Assembly (NCBI GenBank): GCA_021780695.1
Contig: JAJXYD010000021.1
Location: forward strand, 1 to 64,000
Reading direction: 5' to 3'
Length of the DNA: 64,000 nucleotides
Source: Deltaproteobacteria bacterium
Lineage (GTDB): Bacteria > Desulfobacterota > Syntrophobacteria > Syntrophobacterales > Syntrophobacteraceae
The position numbers were made by a program, and so were the translations under genes. Of the stretch, positions 43,536 to 55,007 are shown one piece after another; position 1 is the first letter of the stretch, and each line of letters opens with the position of its first letter. The notes under the pieces are model-generated. The model was not told the DNA's origin and did not search any database. It worked only from the letters and a program-made list of their open reading frames with translations.

Positions 43536-44306
43536 ATGAGGATCCTTTTGACAAACGATGATGGGATTTTTTCCAAGGGAATAGAGACTCTCTTTAACGC
43601 TCTGTCGCTGGAACACGAAGTTAACGTTGTTGCTCCTGAAACCGAGCAGTCCGCCATCGGCCACGCTATCACGATGCTTGAACCTTTGCGTGTAAACTCG
43701 ATAAAGCGAAACGGCCGTTTTTTTGGCTATGCCCTTAAGGGTACCCCTGCCGACTGCGTTAAAATAGCCGTAAGCGAGCTAATGGACCAGAGGCCTGAAA
43801 TAGTTGTCTCCGGCATCAATCTGGGAGCCAATATCGGAGTCGATGTCATTTACTCGGGCACTGTATCCGCGGCCACCGAGGCAGCCGTTCTGGGTATCCC
43901 TTCCATAGCGGTCTCCATCGACTCCTTTGCTCCGGCCACTTTTAGCGGGGCAACCCAATTCATTTCAAAATTAGTTCAGCTTTTTGGAAAAGATCACCTG
44001 CTGCCGGGCGGGTGCCTCAATGTCAATGTTCCCAACCTGCCGGAGGAAAAAATTCGCGGCGTGCGCTTTACCAGGCAGGGAACTCAAAGATACCTCGAAA
44101 AGTACGACCGTCGCATCGATCCCCGCAACCATGTCTATTATTGGCTGGCAAACGAATCGGTTTCTCGGGACGACGATCCCGATTCGGATTCCTCGGCCCT
44201 GGCTGCGGGATATATTTCCGTTACCCCGATCCAGCACGATCTCACAAATTACCCGGCGCTCGAAATTTTAAAGAAATTAAAAATAGAGGAACTGCGCCGG
44301 CATTGA
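43536..44306 (+). CDS. surE: 5'/3'-nucleotidase SurE
   Basis: SurE is a metal-dependent nucleotidase and phosphatase. The 256-residue protein shows ILLTNDDGIFSKGI with the paired metal Asp residues, VVAPETEQSAIGHAIT, LKGTPADCVK and SGINLGANIGVDVIYSGTVSAATEA (metal Asn and Ser/Thr motif). Length is normal. No surE-pcm arrangement is present. The start has GGTT-rich sequence but only a weak Shine-Dalgarno. It converges on the zinc-ribbon gene. Confidence 0.95.
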   Translation: MRILLTNDDGIFSKGIETLFNALSLEHEVNVVAPETEQSAIGHAITMLEPLRVNSIKRNGRFFGYALKGTPADCVKIAVSELMDQRPEIVVSGINLGANIGVDVIYSGTVSAATEAAVLGIPSIAVSIDSFAPATFSGATQFISKLVQLFGKDHLLPGGCLNVNVPNLPEEKIRGVRFTRQGTQRYLEKYDRRIDPRNHVYYWLANESVSRDDDPDSDSSALAAGYISVTPIQHDLTNYPALEILKKLKIEELRRH

Positions 44307-44334
44307 CTAAGCGCTGCTAATAACGGCGGCACGG

Positions 44335-45450
44335 CTAGTGGTCTAAATATTTTTGCACTCTTCCAACCAGGTTTTTGCAGTCAAAGACCTTTTGCATGAT
44401 CCTGCCGGTAAATTCGGCGCCTTGGCCGTTGACGGGTTTACCTGCATACGACTGGTTGTAATTAGCCTCCATCGGACCTATTTGGCTGCATGTTTCGAAC
44501 ATCGATGTTCTGGATTGGACGAAATCTTTGAAGCCCCCGGGATTTTTAAACATTTCCCCCTCGTTATAGAGTTCATAATTCCACATTGAGGGCTGAGGGA
44601 TAAAACCTCCCGTTGTCTCTACCGGTATCCAGGTCGATCGCGCGACTCTGGCTAAAACCCATGCGTGGTTCATTGTTGCGATGTATTTCTCGACTGTGTC
44701 CAATTGGGTGATATCGGTTCGAACGTTTCCCACCATCAGCCTGGCCTTTATCCCGGCAGTCTCCAATAAATCCCATACGTCCATAGCCATATCGACACAA
44801 ACAAAGAACTGGTTCCCAACATAGGTGTGCTGGAGATGATAGTTATATAAAAGATAGCGGATTTTGTTATAAGTGGGTAATGTCTTTATGCTGTCCCAAT
44901 CGGATGTGTCCAGGTCGTTTTTATAGTAATACGAACTGTCCATGGGGCGATTGAACGTATCGGCTATCTTGTGAATTGTCTCCGATACCTCCTGAGCGTT
45001 ATAGGCCATCGGCACGGAAACGGAGTGAGGCACAGGAGAGCCGCTTTGCGCGCTGGGCGGTTGCCCCTGTGCGGCTTGCGGGAGCGCAGGGGGCGCGGCA
45101 GGGTAAGCCGTGTGTGAATCGGACTCCGCGGCTGATGGGGGGGAGGGCCTTTGCGGGCTTTGAGCCTGTTCCGGCGCCCTTTTGCTCAAATCGGAGGAGG
45201 CGGGCTTATTAACCCCTTTTGACACGACGATGTAAACGGCTCCAACAATGACAAGAGCGGTCAGGAGCCATAAAAAAGCCCGGTTTTTTCCAGGCTTTTC
45301 AACGTATATGACCATCCTTGCGCCATCGAGCTGCTTATCCTCTTTTTCGAATTTGTCGTAAACTATCCCGCACTTGGGGCATTCCGACGCAGAAAAAAAA
45401 TCCTCGTCCTCGGGCTGTCGGACATATCCGCATTTGGGGCAGGCAACCAT
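44335..45450 (-). CDS. Zinc-ribbon membrane protein with transglutaminase-like domain
   Basis: A 371-residue protein. An N-terminal zinc ribbon (Cys4, Cys7, Cys24, Cys27 in CPKCG..CPKCG) precedes one membrane helix (about 58-80, AFLWLLTALVIVGAVYIVVS). A Pro/Ala/Gln/Ser-rich linker leads to a C-terminal domain with a transglutaminase-like Cys-His-Asp/Glu layout: FFVCVDMAMDVWDLLETAGIKARLM, MNHAWVLARV, WIPVETTGG. Such domains often act as proteases or on peptidoglycan. The orientation would place the ribbon in the cytoplasm and the enzyme outside. Its substrate is unknown. Confidence 0.7.
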   Translation of the reverse strand: MVACPKCGYVRQPEDEDFFSASECPKCGIVYDKFEKEDKQLDGARMVIYVEKPGKNRAFLWLLTALVIVGAVYIVVSKGVNKPASSDLSKRAPEQAQSPQRPSPPSAAESDSHTAYPAAPPALPQAAQGQPPSAQSGSPVPHSVSVPMAYNAQEVSETIHKIADTFNRPMDSSYYYKNDLDTSDWDSIKTLPTYNKIRYLLYNYHLQHTYVGNQFFVCVDMAMDVWDLLETAGIKARLMVGNVRTDITQLDTVEKYIATMNHAWVLARVARSTWIPVETTGGFIPQPSMWNYELYNEGEMFKNPGGFKDFVQSRTSMFETCSQIGPMEANYNQSYAGKPVNGQGAEFTGRIMQKVFDCKNLVGRVQKYLDH

Positions 45451-45517
45451 TCTGATTTCCTCTGAGAAAGGAAGTGCGCGGGAGATTTACATGTCAAAAG
45501 AGCGCGGCCCCGGCAAA

Positions 45518-45558
45518 CTTCATGGCCCAACCGCGCTGCCTGCGCGGGGGCCATGAAG
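45518..45558. terminator. Long GC-rich hairpin after the UXS gene
   Basis: CTTCATGGCCC (45518-45528) pairs with GGGCCATGAAG (45548-45558), and inside it CCGCGC pairs with GCGCGG across a TGCCT loop, leaving an AA bulge. Flanking GGCC/GGCC can extend it. It lies in the 134-base gap between the minus-strand UXS-like gene and the zinc-ribbon gene. The U-run is weak. Confidence 0.6.
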
Positions 45559-45584
45559 CGGGGTGGCCCTATCGTGCTGCCGCG

Positions 45585-46568
45585 CTAGCAGCATCCATGG
45601 GGCAAAGAAGCCTCTTTCCCATTGGATCGCAGAAGGTCGTCGAAGTAATCGATCGTCTTCTTTAGGCCCTCTTGCAGAGGAACGGTTGGTTGCCAGCCAA
45701 GTTTTTCCTTTGCAAGGGTTATATCGGGTTTGCGCTTTACCGGATCGTCCTGTGGGAGCGGGTTTCGAACCAGCGTCGACTTCGATCCGGTCATTTCGAT
45801 TACCATGTCGGCAAGTTCGAGAATGGTAAACTCCACGGGATTTCCAAGGTTTACCGGACCGGTAAAACCCTTGGGAGAGTTCATGAGCCTTATAAAACCC
45901 TCTATCAGGTCATCGACATAGCAAAAGGAGCGGGTCTGTTTGCCGTCGCCATAGACCGTTATGGGCTCGCCCGTTAGTGCCTGAACGATAAAATTGGACA
46001 CGACCCGGCCGTCGTTAGGGTGCATCCTCGGTCCGTATGTATTGAAAATCCTTGCCACCTTTATATCCAGCGAGTGCTGCCGGTGATAGTCGAAAAAAAG
46101 CGTCTCGGCGCACCTCTTGCCCTCGTCATAGCAGGACCGGGGCCCGATGGTGTTTACGTTTCCCCAGTAGCTTTCCTTTTGAGGATGCTCGAAAGGGTTG
46201 CCGTAGACTTCCGATGTCGAGGCCTGCATGATCTTTATCTTCAATCTCTTGGCAAGCCCCAGCATATTGATCGACCCGTGTACGTTTACTTTCGTTGTCT
46301 GTACCGGATCGTTTTGGTAGTGAATCGGAGATGCGGGACAGGCAAGGTTATAGATTTCGTCAACCTCGACATACAAAGGATAAGTAATATCGTGTCTCAT
46401 AAGTTCGAAATAGGGATTGTTCATGAGGCTAACGATATTTCTCTTGCTGCCCGTATATAAATTGTCGATGCACAAAACATCCTGCTGGTCTTTTAAAAGC
46501 CTTTCGCATAGATGGGAGCCCAGAAACCCGGCCCCGCCGGTTACTGCACATCTTTTCCTAAGATGCAT
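45585..46568 (-). CDS. UDP-glucuronate decarboxylase-like SDR epimerase (UXS type)
   Basis: The 327-residue extended SDR has the NAD motif [17 protein letters not shown], the substrate-proximal [12 protein letters not shown], the catalytic Ser/Tyr-Lys set ([17 protein letters not shown]) and [15 protein letters not shown]. These fit bacterial UDP-xylose synthases, which decarboxylate UDP-glucuronate to UDP-xylose for envelope polysaccharides. Start 46568 is chosen at [13 protein letters not shown] promoter with consensus -10 lies 73 bases upstream (46641-46668). No other sugar-nucleotide gene is adjacent. Confidence 0.9.
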   Translation of the reverse strand: MHLRKRCAVTGGAGFLGSHLCERLLKDQQDVLCIDNLYTGSKRNIVSLMNNPYFELMRHDITYPLYVEVDEIYNLACPASPIHYQNDPVQTTKVNVHGSINMLGLAKRLKIKIMQASTSEVYGNPFEHPQKESYWGNVNTIGPRSCYDEGKRCAETLFFDYHRQHSLDIKVARIFNTYGPRMHPNDGRVVSNFIVQALTGEPITVYGDGKQTRSFCYVDDLIEGFIRLMNSPKGFTGPVNLGNPVEFTILELADMVIEMTGSKSTLVRNPLPQDDPVKRKPDITLAKEKLGWQPTVPLQEGLKKTIDYFDDLLRSNGKEASLPHGCC

Positions 46569-46640
46569 GGCATTTTTCCTTATAGATGACAAAATCGGAT
46601 AAAACCGCAAAAAGGCTGCCGAACTGTCGGAACCTGCGAC

Positions 46641-46668
46641 ATTATACCTGTTTAATCTCTATTGACAA
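46641..46668 (-). promoter_or_regulatory. Sigma-70-type promoter of the UXS-like gene
   Basis: On the minus strand TTGTCA (46663-46668), a 16-base spacer and a perfect TATAAT (46641-46646) face the UXS-like gene. Confidence 0.7.
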
Positions 46669-46721
46669 TATTTTAGATTCGTCTTGTATTTGCCCTCGAT
46701 TAGGCTCGGCGTCTTTGACTT

Positions 46722-48554
46722 TTATGTATTTCGCATTTGCCCGCTCAATGCTTTTTCAAATTTTACCTTCTGCTTTAACAGGTAATCGTGCAATTTACCC
46801 CCCTCCTCGAGTGCCTTGTCGATTGTGGAGACCGCATCCGCATACATGCCGTTGACAAAATAGGCTTCGGCCAGGGTATCGAGAATATCGGGCACCGGAT
46901 CGAGGGACGCCGCCTTTAAGGCAAGCTTTAACGAGTCTTCAGGATGGCGGAAAGCATAGGGGCCGGTGGCATAGAGCCAGGCCAGATTGTTTAAGGCCCA
47001 TGCATTCTCGGGGGCATTGCGTATGGCTGCCCTGAGGACCGATTCGCACCGGGAGTATCTTCCCCGTTCGTAGAGAAAAGCCCCGTAAGCCGATAGATAT
47101 GCCGCCTTGCCCGCGTTTCCTGAAACGGAGTTCTTTAGCTTTAAAAAGTAGAGCTTTGCCTGGCGCTCTCTGGCAAAGCCCGACCTGTCGATCCTCCAGT
47201 TGGCAAAGAGAAGGGCAGACGTTAGAGCCGCAAAAATCAGTACCGACCCATAGAGCTTCCGGTTGTGTTTGCCAATGAGATCCCGGCTCCTTGAAGCCTT
47301 GAGCAAAAAATCAACTCTTTGCCTTATGCTGTAATGATGCCAGCTTGGAAGATCTTCAATCTTTCCGGAGTAAAAGGCGATCTTCTGAAGCGAAGTGATA
47401 AGCGGCTCAGGAGTGCCAAGAAGCTCCATGGCGTAGAGGTCTGCCTGGCGTTCGCTGTTTCGAAGAAAATAGCCGAAAATAAAGCGGAAAAAAATGACCA
47501 TTGCCAATACGATGGGCAGCACGGACAGCAGAGAAAAAAAAGAACTTTCCAAACCTTTGTTGGAAACCGACAGGTTGAAAATAGTTTTGTTTGAAAGCGC
47601 CAGCCATGTCAGGGTATCGCCCAGCTTGAAAACAAGAAGGACAAATACGATAAAAAGCGCTACGAAAAGCAACATATGCCTTTTTCGTACGTGCCCCATT
47701 TCGTGGGCGATTACCGCCTTTAGTTCCGAGGCGTCAAGAACTCTGAGCAAACCCGACGTGATAAGGATGTATCTAAGGCGGGGCAGAATACCCACTACTC
47801 CGGCCGTGAGAATATCGGCTCCAAAAAGCGGCCACAAAAGAAGACCACCGGTTTTGAAATCGTGCTCATCGCAAAATCTTTGAAGCTCATCCCTTATAAA
47901 GCCCTGGGCAAGCGGCTTACACCCCCACACTCGAATGATCAGCCACGGGGCTAACATTACCATCGCCGTTAGGGCTATCGCAATGAGGCCGAGTTGGACC
48001 ATTTCCGAAGACATGAAAGCCGGAGCCTTTACCAATTCGAGCAGGTCCGCGACTATCGATATCAAAAGCCAGGGAATAAGGATTACCACGCTAAAGGACA
48101 TATGTCCTTTTATAAACTGGGCTCGCGAGGATGTGGAATGGGTAAGACTCTCCTGTAGAGGTTGGCCGAAATACCAGATAACCGCCATGTGAAGCATGAA
48201 GACCGCCAGGCCGATCAGTCCCGAAATGGTCATAAACCTGCTGTAGCCCGGAATTGCACCAAGGTAGCGGCCAAGATCGAATACATAAAGATATATCGCG
48301 ATAAATCCAATGGCCGTAATGGAAAGCAAACTCTCGGCACGAAAGTAGGCACGATGGAGGGCGGCCGATACGTTGCCTGCCTGGATGCCTTTTCGCAGTT
48401 TTGCAAAAGTGCGTCGGCAGTAAAGAATGAAAAAACAAAAAAGGGCGATAATGCATGCGCCGTTTTGCCAGTGAGCAAAATTGGGTTCGCCTGTTTGCGC
48501 GGGTGATCCGAAAAGGGCTAAAATGACTATAAAGTAGATGAGTTGGTTATACAT
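46722..48554 (-). CDS. M48-family membrane metalloprotease with TPR-like C-terminus
   Basis: The 610-residue protein has several membrane helices (about 3-20, 32-48, 75-92, 110-130, 152-175, 185-210 and others) and the zinc motif VIAHEMGHVRKRH (HEMGH 284-288) of HtpX/Ste24-like M48 peptidases. The third zinc ligand is probably in the RQADLYAMELLG segment. After further helices, the last ~140 residues contain tetratricopeptide-like repeats (YGAFLYERGRYSRCESVLRAA, AWALNNLAWLYA). It probably degrades or processes membrane or periplasmic proteins. The next upstream gene on the strand is purF. Confidence 0.87.
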   Translation of the reverse strand: MYNQLIYFIVILALFGSPAQTGEPNFAHWQNGACIIALFCFFILYCRRTFAKLRKGIQAGNVSAALHRAYFRAESLLSITAIGFIAIYLYVFDLGRYLGAIPGYSRFMTISGLIGLAVFMLHMAVIWYFGQPLQESLTHSTSSRAQFIKGHMSFSVVILIPWLLISIVADLLELVKAPAFMSSEMVQLGLIAIALTAMVMLAPWLIIRVWGCKPLAQGFIRDELQRFCDEHDFKTGGLLLWPLFGADILTAGVVGILPRLRYILITSGLLRVLDASELKAVIAHEMGHVRKRHMLLFVALFIVFVLLVFKLGDTLTWLALSNKTIFNLSVSNKGLESSFFSLLSVLPIVLAMVIFFRFIFGYFLRNSERQADLYAMELLGTPEPLITSLQKIAFYSGKIEDLPSWHHYSIRQRVDFLLKASRSRDLIGKHNRKLYGSVLIFAALTSALLFANWRIDRSGFARERQAKLYFLKLKNSVSGNAGKAAYLSAYGAFLYERGRYSRCESVLRAAIRNAPENAWALNNLAWLYATGPYAFRHPEDSLKLALKAASLDPVPDILDTLAEAYFVNGMYADAVSTIDKALEEGGKLHDYLLKQKVKFEKALSGQMRNT

Positions 48555-48594
48555 TGGAATCTTTGAGTCCTCGATTGCGGGGAAAGGCAGGGCA

Positions 48595-48627
48595 GTGGGT
48601 GGGTTGAATCAGATCCAAACCACCCAC
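48595..48627. terminator. Hairpin between purF and the M48 gene
   Basis: GTGGGTGGGTT (48595-48605) faces AAACCACCCAC (48617-48627), an 8-10 bp stem with an 11-base loop in the 98-base gap downstream of purF (minus strand). No T-run follows. Confidence 0.45.
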
Positions 48628-48652
48628 GACTTTCTAAAAGGCAACCTAAGAC

Positions 48653-50158
48653 TCAAACGTGAGAATTAAAACGGCAGGACGCTGAATCTTTTTCCTCGAA
48701 ACAATGTTTGCCTACCTCATCGTAGAATTTAACCGGGTAGTCCCCGTTAAAGCATGCCAGGCAGAAGGGATGATCGTTGACATCGGTTCCTGTTGCCTCG
48801 AGCAACCCCTCGATGCTGAGATAGTTAAGCGAATCAAGGCCGATGTAGTCGCAGGTTTCCTTAACCGTATGCGAGGCGGCGATAAGTTCGCCCTTAGTGG
48901 AAAAGTCGATTCCGTAAGGGCAGGGGAAGCGGTGGGGCGGACAGCTGACAAGCATGTGTACTTCCTTGGCCCCGGCCAGACGCAACGAATTTATCCTTGT
49001 GCGGGTCGTGGTGCCCCGAATGATCGAGTCCTCGATCAGAAGAACGCTCTTGTCTTTTAGCAATCCACGCACAGGGTTCAATTTGACTCTCACCTGGAAT
49101 TGCCTCATCGCCTGGCTGGGTTGGATGAAAGTGCGGCCAACGTAATGATTGCGTATGACGCCCATCTCCAGCGGGATATTATTGGCCTGGGCAAACCCTA
49201 TGGCCGCGTAGTTGCCCGAATCGGGGAAGGGCATGAGAAGGTCGGCGCCAACCGAGGGGTTTTCCTTGGCCAGAAGGCCTCCCAGCTTCTTTCTGAACAT
49301 ATAGACGTTCTGGTTGAAAATATTGCTGTCGGGCCTTGCGAAATAGATGAACTCGAAAATACAATGGGAAGGCCGCTTCTTGGGAAAAGGAAAAATCGAA
49401 CGTAGCCCGTCTTCGTCTATAATGAGAATTTCTCCGGGTTCGACGTCCCTGATGTAGGCGGCCTCGACCAGGTCCAGGGCGCAGGTCTCCGAAGCCAGCA
49501 CGTAGGCGCCGTCTTCGAGTTGGCCCAGGCATAGAGGCCTGAATCCGTTCGGATCCCTTACCCCTATTAGCGTGTCCTTGGTGCTCATAACCAGCGAGTA
49601 GGCCCCCTGTACCTTCTTTAAGGTCTCTACCAGGGCCTCTTCGAGACCGCTTGAGAGGTTTCTCGCCAAAAGGTGCATAAAAACTTCGGTATCCATCGTG
49701 GAGCGGAAAATCGCCCCCCCTTTTTCCAACTCGCGCCTGAGTTCGACGGCGTTTACAAGGTTGCCGTTGTGCCCGATGGCATAATGGTTATTGCCGTGAA
49801 AGACTACGAAAGGCTGCGCGTTGGCTCGAAGAGAGGAGCCCGTGGTGGAGTAGCGAACATGCCCTATGGCTACATAGCCCCTTAGAGCTCTTAGGATATC
49901 TTCGTTAAATATTTCGTGGACCAACCCCATGCTCTTGTGGGTCGTTATACGGGCGCCGTCCGAGACGGCAATGCCGGCGCTTTCCTGACCGCGATGCTGG
50001 AGTGCGTACAGACCGAAATAGGTGAGCTTGGCTGCGTCCTCATGGCCGAAAATACCAAAGATGCCGCACTCTTCCTTCTTCGACGGATTAAAGGGAGTCC
50101 AAATGCGCCGATTTGCCGAGGCTGTGATTTCGTGCCCGGGCAGCCTGTTTTCTGTCAC
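48653..50158 (-). CDS. purF: Amidophosphoribosyltransferase
   Basis: PurF makes phosphoribosylamine from PRPP and glutamine, the first step of purine synthesis. The 501-residue protein has the glutaminase nucleophile in EECGIFGIFG (Cys31, exposed after propeptide removal), ALQHRGQESAG, HNGNLVN, and the PRPP loop VLLIEDSIIRGTTTR. C-terminal cysteines are consistent with the Fe-S-containing class. A 30-residue propeptide-like leader precedes Cys31. It follows carB by 147 bases on the same strand. Confidence 0.96.
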   Translation of the reverse strand: MTENRLPGHEITASANRRIWTPFNPSKKEECGIFGIFGHEDAAKLTYFGLYALQHRGQESAGIAVSDGARITTHKSMGLVHEIFNEDILRALRGYVAIGHVRYSTTGSSLRANAQPFVVFHGNNHYAIGHNGNLVNAVELRRELEKGGAIFRSTMDTEVFMHLLARNLSSGLEEALVETLKKVQGAYSLVMSTKDTLIGVRDPNGFRPLCLGQLEDGAYVLASETCALDLVEAAYIRDVEPGEILIIDEDGLRSIFPFPKKRPSHCIFEFIYFARPDSNIFNQNVYMFRKKLGGLLAKENPSVGADLLMPFPDSGNYAAIGFAQANNIPLEMGVIRNHYVGRTFIQPSQAMRQFQVRVKLNPVRGLLKDKSVLLIEDSIIRGTTTRTRINSLRLAGAKEVHMLVSCPPHRFPCPYGIDFSTKGELIAASHTVKETCDYIGLDSLNYLSIEGLLEATGTDVNDHPFCLACFNGDYPVKFYDEVGKHCFEEKDSASCRFNSHV

Positions 50159-50305
50159 GGTTATATCCTTTTCGGGAAAAACATATTACGTAGCAAAAAG
50201 CCTACGGCAGTCATGGATGTTGCTTGCCAACACCCGGATTGAGGAAAATCTTTGGGAACGCGATCGAAATTTTCCTTCCGTCCCCCTCGTTTCCCGCTGC
50301 TTTTT

Positions 50306-53527
<3,222 letters not shown>

Positions 53528-53556
53528 TTAGCTCGGTTTCCTTGAATGCTCGCTCG

Positions 53557-54720
53557 TTATATGGCTGCTTGTATCGCCGGCTTGTTTTTTTCCATCATCT
53601 CGATAAACCGGTCGAAAAGATAGGAAGCGTCATGAGGGCCGGGAGAGGCTTCCGGGTGATACTGCACACAAAAGGCCGGAATCTCCAGGTGTGCCATGCC
53701 CTCCAGCGTATTATCATTTAGGTTGATGTGCGTAAGCCTTACAGGCACTCGCGAAAGAGAATCCGGATCGACGCAGAAACCATGGTTTTGGGATGTGATC
53801 TCGATTTTGCCGGTTGTAAGGTCTTTTACCGGCTGGTTTGCTCCCCTGTGGCCGAATTTGAGCTTGAAAGTCTTTCCCCCAAGCGCCAGCCCCATCATCT
53901 GGTGGCCAAGGCAAATACCGAATAGCGGTTTTTGCCCCAAGAGGGTGCGAACCGTTTCGATAACATAGTGGACCGCGGCCGGGTCCCCGGGCCCGTTTGA
54001 TAGGAAAATCCCGTCGGGCTCGCAGGCCAGGATCTCGGAGGCCGTGCTGCTTGCTGGAAATACGAGTACCTGACAACCCGCACTTTCCAGCATTCGAAGA
54101 ATATTGTACTTTATCCCGCAGTCAAGGGCCGCCACCCGCCATCTTGCGTCGCGCGCCGGCCACTGGGCCCTGTCCATTTCAACTCTTTTGCCGTTTTCCC
54201 ACCGGTAAATCTTCTTGCAGGTCACTTCTTTGACAAGATCGATCCCGGTTAGCCCCGGGTAGGCCCGGACCTGTTCAAGCAACTCGGCCGTATCGGTCGT
54301 GTCGGTTGCGATAATTCCGCGCATAGCGCCCCTTACCCGCAAATGCCTGGTAAGGGCTCGCGTGTCTATGCCTTCAATACCGATTTTGCCGTGTTGGCTA
54401 AGAAAATCGGCCAGGGAACTCTCGCTTCGCCAGTTGCTTACAAAATCCTGGTACTCCTTTACGATGAAACCTTCCACCTGTATGGCGGCCGATTCCATGT
54501 CCTCGCGATTTATTCCGTAGGTTCCGGTTAAAGGATAGGTCATCGTGACGATCTGGCCCTTGTAGGAAGGATCGGTCAGCACCTCCTCATAGCCGGTCAT
54601 GCTGGTGTTGAATACAACTTCTCCCAGCGTTCTGCCGCTGCCCGCAAAACCGTATCCATGAAAAACGGTCCCGTCCTCGAGCAAGAGAACTGCCTTTGGG
54701 CGATTCCAGGGAAGGCTCAT
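53557..54720 (-). CDS. carA: Carbamoyl-phosphate synthase small chain
   Basis: CarA is the glutamine amidotransferase subunit. The 387-residue protein has the N-terminal small-subunit domain (VLLLEDGTVFHGYGFAG, EVVFNTSMTGYEEVLTDPSY) and a class-I glutaminase with FGICLGHQMMGLALGG (catalytic Cys), then FCVQYHPEASPGPHD (His, Glu). It precedes carB in an operon. AT-rich inverted repeats upstream (54735-54762) may be regulatory. Confidence 0.97.
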   Translation of the reverse strand: MSLPWNRPKAVLLLEDGTVFHGYGFAGSGRTLGEVVFNTSMTGYEEVLTDPSYKGQIVTMTYPLTGTYGINREDMESAAIQVEGFIVKEYQDFVSNWRSESSLADFLSQHGKIGIEGIDTRALTRHLRVRGAMRGIIATDTTDTAELLEQVRAYPGLTGIDLVKEVTCKKIYRWENGKRVEMDRAQWPARDARWRVAALDCGIKYNILRMLESAGCQVLVFPASSTASEILACEPDGIFLSNGPGDPAAVHYVIETVRTLLGQKPLFGICLGHQMMGLALGGKTFKLKFGHRGANQPVKDLTTGKIEITSQNHGFCVDPDSLSRVPVRLTHINLNDNTLEGMAHLEIPAFCVQYHPEASPGPHDASYLFDRFIEMMEKNKPAIQAAI

Positions 54721-54734
54721 AAAAAGTTCCTCGC

Positions 54735-54762
54735 AAATTCAATTTTACATTGAAAATTCAAT
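54735..54762. promoter_or_regulatory. Overlapping AT-rich inverted repeats upstream of carA
   Basis: AAATTCAATTT occurs twice (54735-54745 and 54754-54764), and TTGAAAATTCAA is palindromic, 15-40 bases upstream of carA and on the glnE side too. The TTGAA/TTCAA theme recalls ArgR boxes, but spacing does not match the consensus. It may equally be promoter AT-richness. Confidence 0.3.
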
Positions 54763-55007
54763 TTATTCCAAAGACATTCCTGACACCCAATTGTAACGGG
54801 TATGCGCAAAATGGCAAACTTTTATAGAACCCCGCGATGTTCAGCCCGCCATACTATGATAAAGTAGCGGCTGGATGCAATAAAGAGTTTGCTCTAAAAT
54901 TAAACCCGCCGCCCGGACACCCGGAGCGCTCGGGTGGGGATTACACATTTGCCTTCCCCCCGCGTCTATGCCGGCGACTGTTCCCAATAGGTGCCGAAGG
55001 AATAATA

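Noticed and set aside
45474..45829. Short plus-strand open frames over the hairpin and UXS 3' end
   Set aside because: They overlap a strong hairpin and the end of a clear minus-strand gene and have no ribosome site or family character.
54735..54762. ArgR operator before carAB
   Set aside because: TTGAA/TTCAA elements are present but their spacing does not match the ARG-box consensus; kept only as an AT-rich repeat.
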